From NCBI GenBank assembly GCA_910585075.1, contig CAJUED010000014.1, positions 1 through 64,000 of the forward strand: a stretch of DNA of 64,000 nt, in the 5' to 3' direction. The translations under genes and the position numbers were made by a program. The notes beneath the pieces were generated by a model, which did no database searches, was not told the origin of the DNA, and saw nothing but the letters and a program-made list of their open reading frames with translations. How positions within the stretch are numbered: position 1 is the stretch's first letter; every line of letters starts with the position of its first letter. The DNA is from an uncultured Lachnospiraceae bacterium. Its GTDB lineage: Bacteria; Bacillota; Clostridia; Lachnospirales; Lachnospiraceae. Shown here one piece after another: positions 34,665 through 44,112 of this stretch.

Positions 34665-35999
34665 TTATGGAAAAATAATGGGGGACTGTTTTATTTCATT
34701 GACAAAAGGCTTCCCTCTGTATGGAGAGGCAACGGATTCATAGACAGAGGCGCAGAAAAAGTCCTGCCTAAGTAACTCGTAAGCATCCTTGTCCAAAAGA
34801 AAACGGGCGTCCGCCGGTTTGGAGAGAAGCGGAATTTCACTGTTTTTCTTTATAAGGTTCAGAAGGGGAGCTCCGCCGGTGCGAAAACCCAGAAGCCTTG
34901 CATAGGGGACAAAAAAGCCTTTCCGCTGCGGAGTCGGACAGTGCTGGCTTAATAAATTGCCTTGTGTATCAGGGCAGTGTTCGTTCAATAAACTATCTTG
35001 CACGGCAGGACAGCGCTTGATATTTAGCAGAATATGCATCAGCACCCGGCTAATATGGGAGTAAGTGATATCTTTTGACTTTAACAGGGCGCAGAATCCG
35101 GTAAAATCAGTGAAATGCGGGATGCTTTTGCAGATTTTATCGGATAAATCCTTACTACAGTCCGAATAATCGGCAAATCCTTTTTCCTGCTCGGACAAAA
35201 GCTTGTAATGGAGCAGAGTAGAAAAATGATTTTCGGTTATGGGAGAAGTGAGAAGGTCGTTTTGAGCAAGAATATCATAAACCTTTTCCGGGACATGCTC
35301 CCGGATGATTTCGGAGACGGCGTCCGGCGGGAAAACGCTCAAAGCTCTGCGGATGGCGGAAGCGGAAAGAAAAGGCGTATTTCTTAAAACAGCAGAATCA
35401 TGGTATCCGCTGCCCTGTCGTTTTAAGGTGAAAGGCATTATGGAGCTGTGGATAGTATAAAGTGCTTTGCAGTATTCCAGCCCTAAAATATTGTTGGGTG
35501 ATGAAAAAAGTTCATGGATATTGGATAAAACAGAACCGGAACTTGTAAGCAGCTCAGACACTGCCTTTTCCATGGCAGCCGGATAAGGGCAGCCGGATTT
35601 TAGATGTTCATTTAAGCGGGCATGAACCAGAGAGGAATTTGTGGTCAGCAGGTGAGCGCAGTCCGTGATAGCGGAAAGCTCTCCGAATTCACTGCCAAAG
35701 GAAAGAACGTCAACTGCGTGCAGCTGCTCTAACAGGGTAACGGCTCCTCCGGCAAAAAATTCCGCGCTGGAAAGGGCATAACAGGCAGGAAGCTCAATCA
35801 CCACATCTGCGCCGCAGCTAAGAGCCATCTGGGTGCGGATATATTTGTTGCAAAAAGCAGGGGCACCCCGCTGAACAAAATCGCCGCTCATAACAACTAA
35901 AATAAAATCCGCTCCGGTGCGGCGGCGGGTTTCTTCAATCTGATACAGGTGGCCGTTATGAAAAGGGTTGTATTCGGCAATGATGGCTGCGGTTTTCAT
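34665..35999 (-). CDS. tmcAL: tRNA(Met) cytidine acetate ligase TmcAL
   Basis: This 444-aa protein begins KTAAIIAEYNPFHNGHLYQIE, the HxGH nucleotidyltransferase motif of the TmcAL (YlbM) family, and continues with VVMSGDFVQRGAPA and VIELP. TmcAL uses acetate and ATP to form N4-acetylcytidine at the wobble base of elongator tRNA-Met. The C-terminal part has a short Cys/Gln-rich insert (about residues 340-360, CPDTQGNLLSQHCPTPQ) with an internal near-repeat, absent from what is known of close relatives. It is monocistronic on the - strand. Confidence 0.93.
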   Translation of the reverse strand: MKTAAIIAEYNPFHNGHLYQIEETRRRTGADFILVVMSGDFVQRGAPAFCNKYIRTQMALSCGADVVIELPACYALSSAEFFAGGAVTLLEQLHAVDVLSFGSEFGELSAITDCAHLLTTNSSLVHARLNEHLKSGCPYPAAMEKAVSELLTSSGSVLSNIHELFSSPNNILGLEYCKALYTIHSSIMPFTLKRQGSGYHDSAVLRNTPFLSASAIRRALSVFPPDAVSEIIREHVPEKVYDILAQNDLLTSPITENHFSTLLHYKLLSEQEKGFADYSDCSKDLSDKICKSIPHFTDFTGFCALLKSKDITYSHISRVLMHILLNIKRCPAVQDSLLNEHCPDTQGNLLSQHCPTPQRKGFFVPYARLLGFRTGGAPLLNLIKKNSEIPLLSKPADARFLLDKDAYELLRQDFFCASVYESVASPYRGKPFVNEIKQSPIIFP

Positions 36000-36105
36000 G
36001 TATTTGTCCTCGTAATATCACGGAAAAAGCTTTGATTTTCCCAAATTTGAAGTATGCGTTCGATTGGCTGTTACAATTTCATTCCGTATCGGACGATAGT
36101 CTGTC

Positions 36106-36519
36106 TTACAAAACCATAACTAAAGTCCCCACTCCGATCAGCACACAGCCCACAAATGATTTTACTGTAAATTCTTCATGTAAAAATACAAATGCTAATA
36201 TCAGTGTTAAAACAACACTCAGCTTGTCGATTGGTACAACTTTGGAAGCATCACCCATCTGTAATGCCTTATAATAACATAACCATGAAGCGCCTGTTGC
36301 AATACCTGATAAAATCAGGAAAAGCCAGCTCCTTTTGCTTATCTGCGTCAAACCGCCTTGGGCGTGGGTAAGAAAAACCATTCCCCAGGCCATGATAACG
36401 ACAACCACTGTCCTTATTGCCGTTGCAAGATTTGAATTTACCCCATCTATACCAATTTTTGCCAGTATAGACGTAAGCGCCGCAAACACCGCAGACAGCA
36501 CAGCAAATATAAACCACAT
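36106..36519 (-). CDS. Small EamA-type transporter (single domain)
   Basis: A 137-aa membrane protein with about five helices and the EamA signature at the end (IDKLSVVLTLILAFVFLHEEFTVKSFVGCVLIGVG, in part). Two-domain DMT transporters are about 300 aa, so this is a single EamA unit that would work as a dimer. ATG at 36519 is chosen because AAGGGG lies 9 nt upstream on the - strand; a longer reading to 36630 adds non-membrane sequence. The substrate is unknown. Confidence 0.88.
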   Translation of the reverse strand: MWFIFAVLSAVFAALTSILAKIGIDGVNSNLATAIRTVVVVIMAWGMVFLTHAQGGLTQISKRSWLFLILSGIATGASWLCYYKALQMGDASKVVPIDKLSVVLTLILAFVFLHEEFTVKSFVGCVLIGVGTLVMVL

Positions 36520-36706
36520 ATTCTTATACCCCTTGCTTTCTTTCTTATATAAACTTGTATGTCCTTTAGCATACCATATTTTTATACCACATTTTTCTTC
36601 GGATTGCCATATGAAAAGCGCTTCGAACACTCAAACGGGTGGAGGAATAGAAAAATTGATACAGATATGATAAAATATTTGAAAACGAAGGCAAGGGGAT
36701 TTTGTT

Positions 36707-37585
36707 ATGGCATTTACTTTACAGATAAAACAGAAAAAATTATTCGGCAAGACAGTTCTTGATATTCCGTCACTTGCCCGTGCGTGCGGCTTTTCCTATG
36801 GCTCCATAAACGATTTTTACATTCTTCAGGAAGATGAGCAGGACAAGGGGACGGCTGTATTCTATCATCCTGAACACATAGGACGGGGGATTTTCTTTGA
36901 CGGCAGCAAAGCCGGGGAAGGATACTATGAGATAAGCTATAATATCCCCACAACCAAAGCGGAGATTAGGGATTTTGTCAGACTTGCAGGGGAGATGGAG
37001 CGCCGTCTTGGAAAGGTGGAGATGTACTGTGTGGAAGAAGAAAGGACTTTTACAGGCAGGGAGCTGGAGCAGGGAATTGAGGATTTTTCCGCATTCAGCC
37101 TGAAAACCCTGCATCAGTTTTGCGGAAATAAGGAATATAAGAGCTATATACTGACCCTGGCCAGATGGCCCTATACGCTGACCGGGGATAAGGTGGCCGC
37201 CTGGGAGACATGTATGGATCTTTCAGACTTTGAAAAGACCCTGCACGAACTGCAGGCACGGGATGTCTATTATGCAAAGCCGAGCCTTTTTCAGAAAAAC
37301 GATACAAAAGAGATTGGCGCTTTTTATGCGCTGACAGAAGAATGTGAAAGTGTTTTTCCAATCCATGCTGATGGCTTCCTGAATTTTGGCGAGCTTAAGG
37401 TGACGGAAGGATTCGTCCGGTTTGTGCTTTACAGTGAGCAGCGTATGATGGAGGGATTGTTCCCTTATGAGCGCTTTATTGAGGAGATGCAGGGACGTGG
37501 CGTCCGGCAGTTTGATGGGGATCATATATTGATTCCGCCCATGACGAAGGCGGAGCTGGAGCAGTTGGCAGAGAAATTGCGCTGA
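36707..37585 (+). CDS. DUF4299-like protein
   Basis: The 292-aa protein has no signal or membrane segment. The opening FTLQIKQKKLFGKTVLDIPSLARACGFSYGSINDFYIL recalls the DUF4299 family of Firmicutes, though this is from memory of the motif. The function is unknown. AAGGGG precedes ATG 36707. It starts a run of four + strand genes (to 41643) with small gaps, so they may be one operon. Confidence 0.65.
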   Translation: MAFTLQIKQKKLFGKTVLDIPSLARACGFSYGSINDFYILQEDEQDKGTAVFYHPEHIGRGIFFDGSKAGEGYYEISYNIPTTKAEIRDFVRLAGEMERRLGKVEMYCVEEERTFTGRELEQGIEDFSAFSLKTLHQFCGNKEYKSYILTLARWPYTLTGDKVAAWETCMDLSDFEKTLHELQARDVYYAKPSLFQKNDTKEIGAFYALTEECESVFPIHADGFLNFGELKVTEGFVRFVLYSEQRMMEGLFPYERFIEEMQGRGVRQFDGDHILIPPMTKAELEQLAEKLR

Positions 37586-37695
37586 AAGGGGAGCATGTGG
37601 AAAGACTATATGAAAAGACATTTCCGGTGTATGAAAAAGGGAGAGACTGCAGGGAGTATGCTTGACTTAGCAGGAAGGGGAAACGGGGAAGGCAG

Positions 37696-39285
37696 ATGGT
37701 AAAAGGAAATTATATTTTTTTAAAAATAATCATCGGGCTCTGCCTGCTGTCGCTGACCGGTTGTAAGGCCAGGGCGCCCAAAGCAGAGCAGATTCAGGCC
37801 GAGGCGGCTGTGTCTGATGAAGGAACAGACAGCGCGGAACATATATCGGATAATCTGACAGACAGCTCAGATAGTCTGTCGAGCGCATCGGAGAAGGATT
37901 CGGGCGGAAATCTGCTGCAGAAGGATGGTCGAAGCGATGAGGAAGACGCTAAGGAAGACGGCCGGAGCAATAAATATGCTGTTCAAGAAAGTGGTCAAAA
38001 CAGCGAAGAAGATGTCCAGGAAGATAAGCAAAGTAATGGAGAAGCAGCTTCGGAAGGAACATTTCAAATCCCCGCCCTGCCGGTGAGGGGCAGCGGGATT
38101 ATGGACTTCGTGCCGGAGGGCTGGACTCTGTGGGATAGCGTTGAACTGGATTTCAATGAAGATACGATTCCGGATTATGTGGGCGTACTGGATACAACCC
38201 TGCAGGGGATAGAGGAGGACAGTGTATTTGGCGTTGCGGCGCCACGCATTTTGTTTGCCATTGCCAGCGATGGGGCAGGCCGGTACCGACTGGATTTTCA
38301 GGATATCAATCTGATACGCACCCGAGGGGAAGGCGGCGTCTTTGGAGACCCCTATGAGCCGCTGACAGCGGAGGGAACCTCTTTTACCACCCATGCCTAT
38401 GGAGGAAGCGCATGGAGATGGGTGGAAAGTGATACCTACACCTATAAGGCGGGTGAATGGTACGAAACTCTGTGGGAGAGCACTTACGGATACGGAGATT
38501 TCACCACATCCTATGAAAAGAACGACTGGGAGAGCGGCATCGGAATACGTAAAAAGCGAAGTGATGATTTTGACGACATGGAAAAATACTGGGATTCGGA
38601 GGATGCATGGGAGGAAAAATTTGATGTGGAATACGAGGTTTCTCTTGATGAACCGCCTACCCTTTATCAGGCGGGAATGAGATGGTGGCTTGCACCGGAG
38701 CGCGTGGAGGCCTGGAGCGTGGATTCTATCGTATTTTCAGAGGGCGTAACGCTTTCGGAGGAACAGGTGAAGCTGCCGGAGGAGATGTCTCTTGCAGACT
38801 ACTGTGACGAGGATTGTGTGCTTTACACATTTCAGGACAAGGACAGTTCTTTGCATTATCTTGCCATGTACTGTTTTCAGGACAGAAAGCTGATTGTGCT
38901 GGCGGAATCGGATACATCCATGGAGGACTCCCGAATTTATAAAGGAAAGGTCTATTATTCTACCGGAATTGTGGAAAAAGTCGCTTACAAGCAGGACGAG
39001 GGTGGACAGGAGCAGGTGAAGGAGGAAGATGACACCGTAGGAATTAGCCTGAACCGAATGAATTTGGACGGAAGCGGTAAGGAAAGTATCTTTACCTGGC
39101 GATATCCGGGCCTGGAACAGGAAATTTTGGAGAGCCGCTTACCTTATCTGTCGTTGATTTATGAGATAAGCGGGGATGAGATTATTGCCGAGGTGTACGT
39201 GGGAAACGAATCACATCCGGTCTGCCGGATGAACTGCGACGGAACAGAACTTAAATGGATAGGACAGATACCGGCCGCATCATAA
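37696..39285 (+). CDS. Lipoprotein of unknown function
   Basis: The 529-aa product has a lipobox LSLTGC (Cys23) and a long Ser/Asp/Glu/Gly-rich linker (about 30-120) containing imperfect repeats such as EDGRSNKYAVQES. The mature domain is Trp- and Tyr-rich (WTLWDSVELDFNEDTIPDYVGVLD), and the segment LDFNEDTIPDYVGVLD resembles an EF-hand-like or FG-GAP-like Asp-rich loop. ATG 37696 follows GGGGAAGG. The gap to the next gene is 59 nt. Confidence 0.75.
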   Translation: MVKGNYIFLKIIIGLCLLSLTGCKARAPKAEQIQAEAAVSDEGTDSAEHISDNLTDSSDSLSSASEKDSGGNLLQKDGRSDEEDAKEDGRSNKYAVQESGQNSEEDVQEDKQSNGEAASEGTFQIPALPVRGSGIMDFVPEGWTLWDSVELDFNEDTIPDYVGVLDTTLQGIEEDSVFGVAAPRILFAIASDGAGRYRLDFQDINLIRTRGEGGVFGDPYEPLTAEGTSFTTHAYGGSAWRWVESDTYTYKAGEWYETLWESTYGYGDFTTSYEKNDWESGIGIRKKRSDDFDDMEKYWDSEDAWEEKFDVEYEVSLDEPPTLYQAGMRWWLAPERVEAWSVDSIVFSEGVTLSEEQVKLPEEMSLADYCDEDCVLYTFQDKDSSLHYLAMYCFQDRKLIVLAESDTSMEDSRIYKGKVYYSTGIVEKVAYKQDEGGQEQVKEEDDTVGISLNRMNLDGSGKESIFTWRYPGLEQEILESRLPYLSLIYEISGDEIIAEVYVGNESHPVCRMNCDGTELKWIGQIPAAS

Positions 39286-39344
39286 AGAAATAAAGCGTGG
39301 ATTCGGAGCTTCGAATTAAAAATAGAACAAGGCAGGTGCGGAAC

Positions 39345-40427
39345 ATGGAAAAGAAAAATAATAAAACAGGGAGGCGGATTCGCCTGACGCCTCTTATATT
39401 GGGTGTTTATGGAGCAGTTCTCGGTTCGGGCCTGGTGATGGTGGGACTTTTTGAAGTTGCGGGAGGGATTGGCCTAATCCGCGTTCTTCTTGGGCTTGGA
39501 ATGTTCTGCTTTGGCCTGTATGGAATATGGGATGGGGTGCGTGATCTGGTAAGACCGGATAAAAATAAGGAAAAAGCACCGGCAACCCAATTTGTTTTTA
39601 CCGATACAGCCGGAAACAGGAGCTCCAATGTTACGCCCGGGCTTTTGCGGGAGCAGATGGATATTCTTGCAAAAAGTGAAGAATTTAAAAGCTTTTATCT
39701 TCAGATTCTGCCGCCCCTTCCTGTAGAAGGACAGGGAATGCTAAAGCAAATATCCTGCATTTATCATGATAATATAATTCTGGTGGCCTTTTTTGAAATG
39801 CCAAAGGATGGATACCGGATATTGCAGAAAAGCACGGATTCGGACAGGGCAGCAGAATGGCTGAGACAGCTGTTGGCCGGTAATGCGGATTTTTCCGAAT
39901 GGGGAAAGATGGAAGCACAGATGAATGAGGCAAATACCGGGCCGGATGAGGAAGATCAGGAGTATGGTGAAACGGACACCGATGAGGAAAATGTGGAACC
40001 ATTTTGGCAGCATCTTTTAAAGGAACAGAAAGGGCTGATGGCCTATTGGCACAAGCTGCTCATCATTTTTGGGGAAAGCTGGCATGATGAACACAAATTT
40101 TTCTCATCAAGGGATCTGGAACTTGCCATTGAAGGTGTACATAGTAAAAAATATCAAAAAGCGGTATTGGAATGGGGATACGAAGCACTTCACATATTCC
40201 CCGGCCAGCAAAGTGATCTGCTGGTGGTTTGGTGTAAAAACAGCGGCACAGAAAAAGAAAATCCCCGCTTTCTGGCGTGGGAAGGAACGGTGACCCAGGT
40301 GAAATTCCGGCTGGTCAGCTATTTGGAACATGGATTTTTGGAAGAAACAAGTGGCTGGAATGATATTACCGCTCAGATAGAAAAAGAAACCAGGAAAGGT
40401 GAGAAGAAGCATGGGAAAGTATTATAG
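39345..40427 (+). CDS. Two-helix membrane protein of unknown function
   Basis: The 360-aa protein has two closely spaced membrane helices (about 16-37 and 43-63, LILGVYGAVLGSGLVMVGLF and LIRVLLGLGMFCFGLYGIW) and a soluble C-terminal part with an acidic linker. No family is recognised. ATG 39345 follows CAGGTG. Its end overlaps the Sel1-repeat gene by 17 nt, so the two are coupled. Confidence 0.75.
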   Translation: MEKKNNKTGRRIRLTPLILGVYGAVLGSGLVMVGLFEVAGGIGLIRVLLGLGMFCFGLYGIWDGVRDLVRPDKNKEKAPATQFVFTDTAGNRSSNVTPGLLREQMDILAKSEEFKSFYLQILPPLPVEGQGMLKQISCIYHDNIILVAFFEMPKDGYRILQKSTDSDRAAEWLRQLLAGNADFSEWGKMEAQMNEANTGPDEEDQEYGETDTDEENVEPFWQHLLKEQKGLMAYWHKLLIIFGESWHDEHKFFSSRDLELAIEGVHSKKYQKAVLEWGYEALHIFPGQQSDLLVVWCKNSGTEKENPRFLAWEGTVTQVKFRLVSYLEHGFLEETSGWNDITAQIEKETRKGEKKHGKVL

Positions 40428-41643
40428 TGATGTGGTGGACAAGGCGATTGAGGATCTTTATTATTGCTGTGACAACGACAGGGCGAATGCGGCAGCAGAC
40501 GCATTGCTGCTTGCGGCAAAGGAAGGGGATGGAGATGCCTGTTACTTCCTGTCCCGCTGTTTTTCCGGTTCCTGCTACAGCTGGGAATATCATCCTTTTG
40601 AAGAAAATGAAGCGGCGGCTTATGCCATGATCCATCAGGCAATCTCACTGGGCAGCGCCACAGCGGTTCTAGGAGCGCTCAGGATGGATATGCTGACTCC
40701 GGAGCTGCGGGAGATCATGCCATTTGGAAATATCAAAGAAGCCTGGGAGCTTATTTATCAGAAAGCGGCGGAGGGCTGTCTGTTCTGCCAGTATATGATT
40801 GGGAATACTTATTACTTTTTGGATGTGATTGAGATTGAGGACCGGAAGGAAAGTGAATTCGAGAACCAGGAAGCCTGGGATAACTGGCGGCGGGAACAGA
40901 TGGAGCAGAGTATCCCATGGTTTGAGAAGGCTTTTTCAGGCGGTATGAGTTTGGCAGGCCGGAACTACCGGAATTATTACGGGCAGGGAAGGGGAGAGTT
41001 GATTGGGCCGGATTATGAAAAAAAGATGGCAGTACTCCGTCAGGGTGCAGAGCTGGGGTATCCGGAGTGGATGTACAATTATGCATTCGAACTGTTTTAT
41101 CATCAGGAGAAGGCAAAGGAAGCCCTCCCCTGGGCAATTCGTGCGGCACAAGCGGGACATCTGTTCGGATGGCATATCGTAGGGGATATCTACTGGGATG
41201 GCGAAGCTGTGGAACGAAATCTTGATTATGCCCTGGAGTGCTTTGAAAAAACCGCAGGTTACGGAAACGACCCTTACGGCTGCCGACGGGCCGGGGAAAT
41301 GTATTTCCGGGGGCTGGGAGCAGCTCAGGATTACGCCAGGGCGGTGCAGTACCTGGAGCAGAAGGATGAAAAGGAAGGCGATGATATGCTGGGTATGTGT
41401 TACCTTCTTGGATACGGCTGCCGGCAGGATACGGCGCGGGGCAGAATATTACTGGAAAGAAGCCGTAACACTATATGGAAGAACTATGGACTGGGAAGGA
41501 TGTACGCCGAAGGAATCGGCGTGCCGGAGGATATCGGTAAGGGTGTGGAATACCTGAAGGCAGCAGGAAACTATGAACCGGCATTGGAGGCCCTGAAGCA
41601 TTATAAGAAAAGCCTGTTTGGCGTCTGGCGGCGCAGGACCTGA
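40411..41643 (+). CDS. Sel1-like (TPR) repeat protein
   Basis: The 410-aa protein is mostly Sel1-like helical repeats, e.g. HIVGDIYWDGEAVERNLDYA, AGEMYFRGLGAAQDYARAV, GLGRMYAEGIGVPEDIGKGV. Such solenoids bind proteins. No signal peptide is seen. ATG 40411 lies after AAAGGTGAG; a start at 40399 is less likely. The gene overlaps the upstream membrane-protein gene, suggesting the pair acts together. Confidence 0.88.
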   Translation: MGKYYSDVVDKAIEDLYYCCDNDRANAAADALLLAAKEGDGDACYFLSRCFSGSCYSWEYHPFEENEAAAYAMIHQAISLGSATAVLGALRMDMLTPELREIMPFGNIKEAWELIYQKAAEGCLFCQYMIGNTYYFLDVIEIEDRKESEFENQEAWDNWRREQMEQSIPWFEKAFSGGMSLAGRNYRNYYGQGRGELIGPDYEKKMAVLRQGAELGYPEWMYNYAFELFYHQEKAKEALPWAIRAAQAGHLFGWHIVGDIYWDGEAVERNLDYALECFEKTAGYGNDPYGCRRAGEMYFRGLGAAQDYARAVQYLEQKDEKEGDDMLGMCYLLGYGCRQDTARGRILLERSRNTIWKNYGLGRMYAEGIGVPEDIGKGVEYLKAAGNYEPALEALKHYKKSLFGVWRRRT

Positions 41644-41897
41644 CAGCAGGCTTAGGTTGATGGACCGCATGGATTGCCGTTGACCGATGTTGACTTCAGA
41701 ATACTATAATTAAGAGAGAATAAACTGCCGGATTTTTGTAGTTATGATGCAATAAAAATTTAATAATTTGTAATTGTACTACGTTTTGCACAATTTTTTG
41801 TGAAGTAGTACTTGCCGTGCCAAGCAATTTCAACTATAATTTTTTAGAGGGTTATGCAATACAGGCATAAAGATAATGTAAGAAAGGAGAATGGGGT
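41644..41897 (+). promoter_or_regulatory. pta upstream region: promoter and palindrome
   Basis: TTGCCG (41812-41817) and TATAAT (41835-41840) with a 17-nt spacer form the main promoter. Just before the -35, GTACTAC (41776-41782) and GTAGTAC (41805-41811) with an inner CACAA/TTGTG form a 36-nt palindrome that could bind a regulator. A second weaker promoter, TTGACC (41680-41685) and TATAAT (41705-41710) with a 19-nt spacer, lies further upstream. Confidence 0.65.
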
Positions 41898-42899
41898 ATG
41901 TCATACATTGACATAATAAAAGACAAAGCAAGAATGGACAAAAAAACGATTGTCCTGCCGGAAACTACGGATAAGAGAACTTTAATTGCAGCTTCTCACA
42001 TTGAACAAGAGGGTATTGCAAACATTATCATGATTGGTAACGAAGAAAAAATCATGGATGGCGCTACCTGGCTGGAGATTGAACTGGACGGGGTGGAGAT
42101 TATCAATCCGGAAACCTGTGATAAGCTGGATGAATATGTGAACCTGCTGTATGAGACAAGGAAAAACAAAGGAATGACTCCCGAAAAGGCAAGAGAAATC
42201 CTGTTGACGGATTATCTTACCTTTGGTGTTATCATGGTAAAGGCAAATGATGCGGACGGTATGGTGGCAGGAGCCTGCCACGCTACGGCGGATACTTTAC
42301 GTCCCGCACTTCAGATTTTAAAGACAGCGCCGGGTGTGAAACTGGTTTCAGGATTTTTCCTGATGTGCGTACCGGATTGCGAGTTTGGAGATGAGGGAAC
42401 TTTCCTGTTTGCGGACTGCGGTCTGAATCAGGATCCTACGGCGGAAGAACTGGCGGCAATTGCAGATTCCTCGGCAAGGAGCTTTAAGAGCCTTGTTGGA
42501 AAGAAGCCGATTATTGCCATGTTGTCCCATTCCACCAAAGGAAGCGCAAAGCATGCATTGGTAGATAAGGTGGTGGAAGCTACCAGAATCGCCCATGAAA
42601 ATTATCCGGGGCTTACCCTTGACGGCGAACTGCAGACAGATGCCGCATTAGTACCCCAGGTTGCAAAATCAAAAGCGCCGGGCAGTGAGGTTGCAGGTAA
42701 GGCAAATGTGCTGATTTTCCCCAATCTGGACAGCGGAAATATCGGATATAAGCTGGTACAGAGACTGGCAAAGGCGGAAGCTTACGGGCCTATGCTTCAG
42801 GGAATTGCAAAGCCGGTTAATGATCTGTCAAGAGGCTGTTCCTGGCAGGATATTGTAGGTGTTGTGGCGCTTACCGCCGTACAGGCACAGCTTGCATAG
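41898..42899 (+). CDS. pta: Phosphate acetyltransferase
   Basis: Pta converts acetyl-CoA and phosphate to acetyl phosphate. The 333-aa single-domain form lacks the N-terminal regulatory domain of enteric Pta. Family motifs are KTIVLPETTDKRTL, ADGMVAGACHATADTLRPALQ, LSHSTKGSAKH and LIFPNLDSGNIGYKLVQR. AGGAGAATGGGGT precedes ATG 41898. It is coupled with ackA 10 nt downstream; together they make ATP and acetate. Confidence 0.97.
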   Translation: MSYIDIIKDKARMDKKTIVLPETTDKRTLIAASHIEQEGIANIIMIGNEEKIMDGATWLEIELDGVEIINPETCDKLDEYVNLLYETRKNKGMTPEKAREILLTDYLTFGVIMVKANDADGMVAGACHATADTLRPALQILKTAPGVKLVSGFFLMCVPDCEFGDEGTFLFADCGLNQDPTAEELAAIADSSARSFKSLVGKKPIIAMLSHSTKGSAKHALVDKVVEATRIAHENYPGLTLDGELQTDAALVPQVAKSKAPGSEVAGKANVLIFPNLDSGNIGYKLVQRLAKAEAYGPMLQGIAKPVNDLSRGCSWQDIVGVVALTAVQAQLA

Positions 42900-42909
42900 G
42901 AGGTATGAA

Positions 42910-44112
42910 ATGACGGACAGTAATATTTTAGTAATCAATTGCGGGAGCTCATCCCTGAAATTTCAGCTGATCAATTCCAAATCGGAGGAAGTGATCGCAA
43001 AAGGGCTGTGCGAAAGAATTGGGATAGAGGGCAGCAAGATGTCCTACACCCCTGCGGGCGGTGAAAAATACGAGACAGTTACACCCATGGAGGACCATAC
43101 CCAGGCAATCCGCCTGGTACTTGGAGCCATTACGGATGAAAAGATGGGCGTTGTAAAGAGCCTTGATGAAATCGGGGCCGTGGGACACAGAGTCGTCCAC
43201 GGAGGAGAAAAATTTGCATCCTCTGTTCTGATTAACGAGGAAGTGTTAAAAGCCATTGAAGAATGTAATGATTTGGCTCCTCTGCACAATCCTGCCAATC
43301 TGATTGGGATCAGGGCATGTATGGAGCTGATGCCGGGAACACCCATGACAGCAGTTTTTGACACCGCATTCCATCAGACTATGCCCGAGGAGGCATACTT
43401 ATATGGGCTTCCCTATCATTATTATGAAGACTATAAAGTAAGACGCTATGGTTTCCACGGAACCAGCCATTCTTATGTATCCCGCCGGGCAGCAGAGATA
43501 CTTAATAAAAATTATGAGGATTTAAAGACAATCGTATGCCACCTTGGAAACGGTGCAAGCATTTCAGCCGTAAAAAACGGCAAATGCGTGGACACATCCA
43601 TGGGCCTCACTCCCTTAGAGGGACTGATCATGGGAACCAGATGCGGCGACTTAGATCCTGCAATCGTTGAATTTTTATGCAACAAAGAAAAGAAATCCGT
43701 TCAGGAAATCTTAAGCGTCATGAACAAAGAGTCAGGCGTACTGGGCTTATCTGGCGGCTTTTCCTCTGATTTCAGAGACCTGGTAAGCGCCCACGAAAAA
43801 GGCGACGAGGCGGCAACCCGTGCACTCAAAGCCTTCTCCTACCGGGTAGCCAAATACATCGGCGCCTACACAGCCGCAATGAACGGCGTAGACGTAATCT
43901 GTTTCACCGCCGGCATCGGAGAAAACACCTCCCTTGTAAGAACCATGGTCGCATCCTACCTGGGCTACCTGGGAATCACCCTTGACGAAGAAGCAAATAA
44001 AAAACGGGGAGAAGAAATCCTCATTTCCACCAAAGAAAGCTGCGTAAAAGTCCTCGTAGTTCCCACCAACGAAGAATTAGCCATCGCCAGGGAAACGGTT
44101 GCACTTATATAA
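42910..44112 (+). CDS. ackA: Acetate kinase
   Basis: AckA makes ATP and acetate from acetyl phosphate. The 400-aa protein shows the ASKHA motifs LVINCGSSSLKFQL, VGHRVVHGG, FDTAFHQTMP, RRYGFHGTSHSYV and CFTAGIGENTSLVR. ATG 42910 follows AGGAGGT overlapping the pta stop. From about 43490 the + strand becomes C-rich at third positions, unlike the first half and the neighbours. A large palindrome follows at 44156-44276. Confidence 0.97.
   Translation: MTDSNILVINCGSSSLKFQLINSKSEEVIAKGLCERIGIEGSKMSYTPAGGEKYETVTPMEDHTQAIRLVLGAITDEKMGVVKSLDEIGAVGHRVVHGGEKFASSVLINEEVLKAIEECNDLAPLHNPANLIGIRACMELMPGTPMTAVFDTAFHQTMPEEAYLYGLPYHYYEDYKVRRYGFHGTSHSYVSRRAAEILNKNYEDLKTIVCHLGNGASISAVKNGKCVDTSMGLTPLEGLIMGTRCGDLDPAIVEFLCNKEKKSVQEILSVMNKESGVLGLSGGFSSDFRDLVSAHEKGDEAATRALKAFSYRVAKYIGAYTAAMNGVDVICFTAGIGENTSLVRTMVASYLGYLGITLDEEANKKRGEEILISTKESCVKVLVVPTNEELAIARETVALI

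Noticed and set aside
34546..34743. 65-aa open frame on the + strand next to tmcAL
   Set aside because: It overlaps the tmcAL 3' end antisense and has no ribosome binding site or homology that I recognise.
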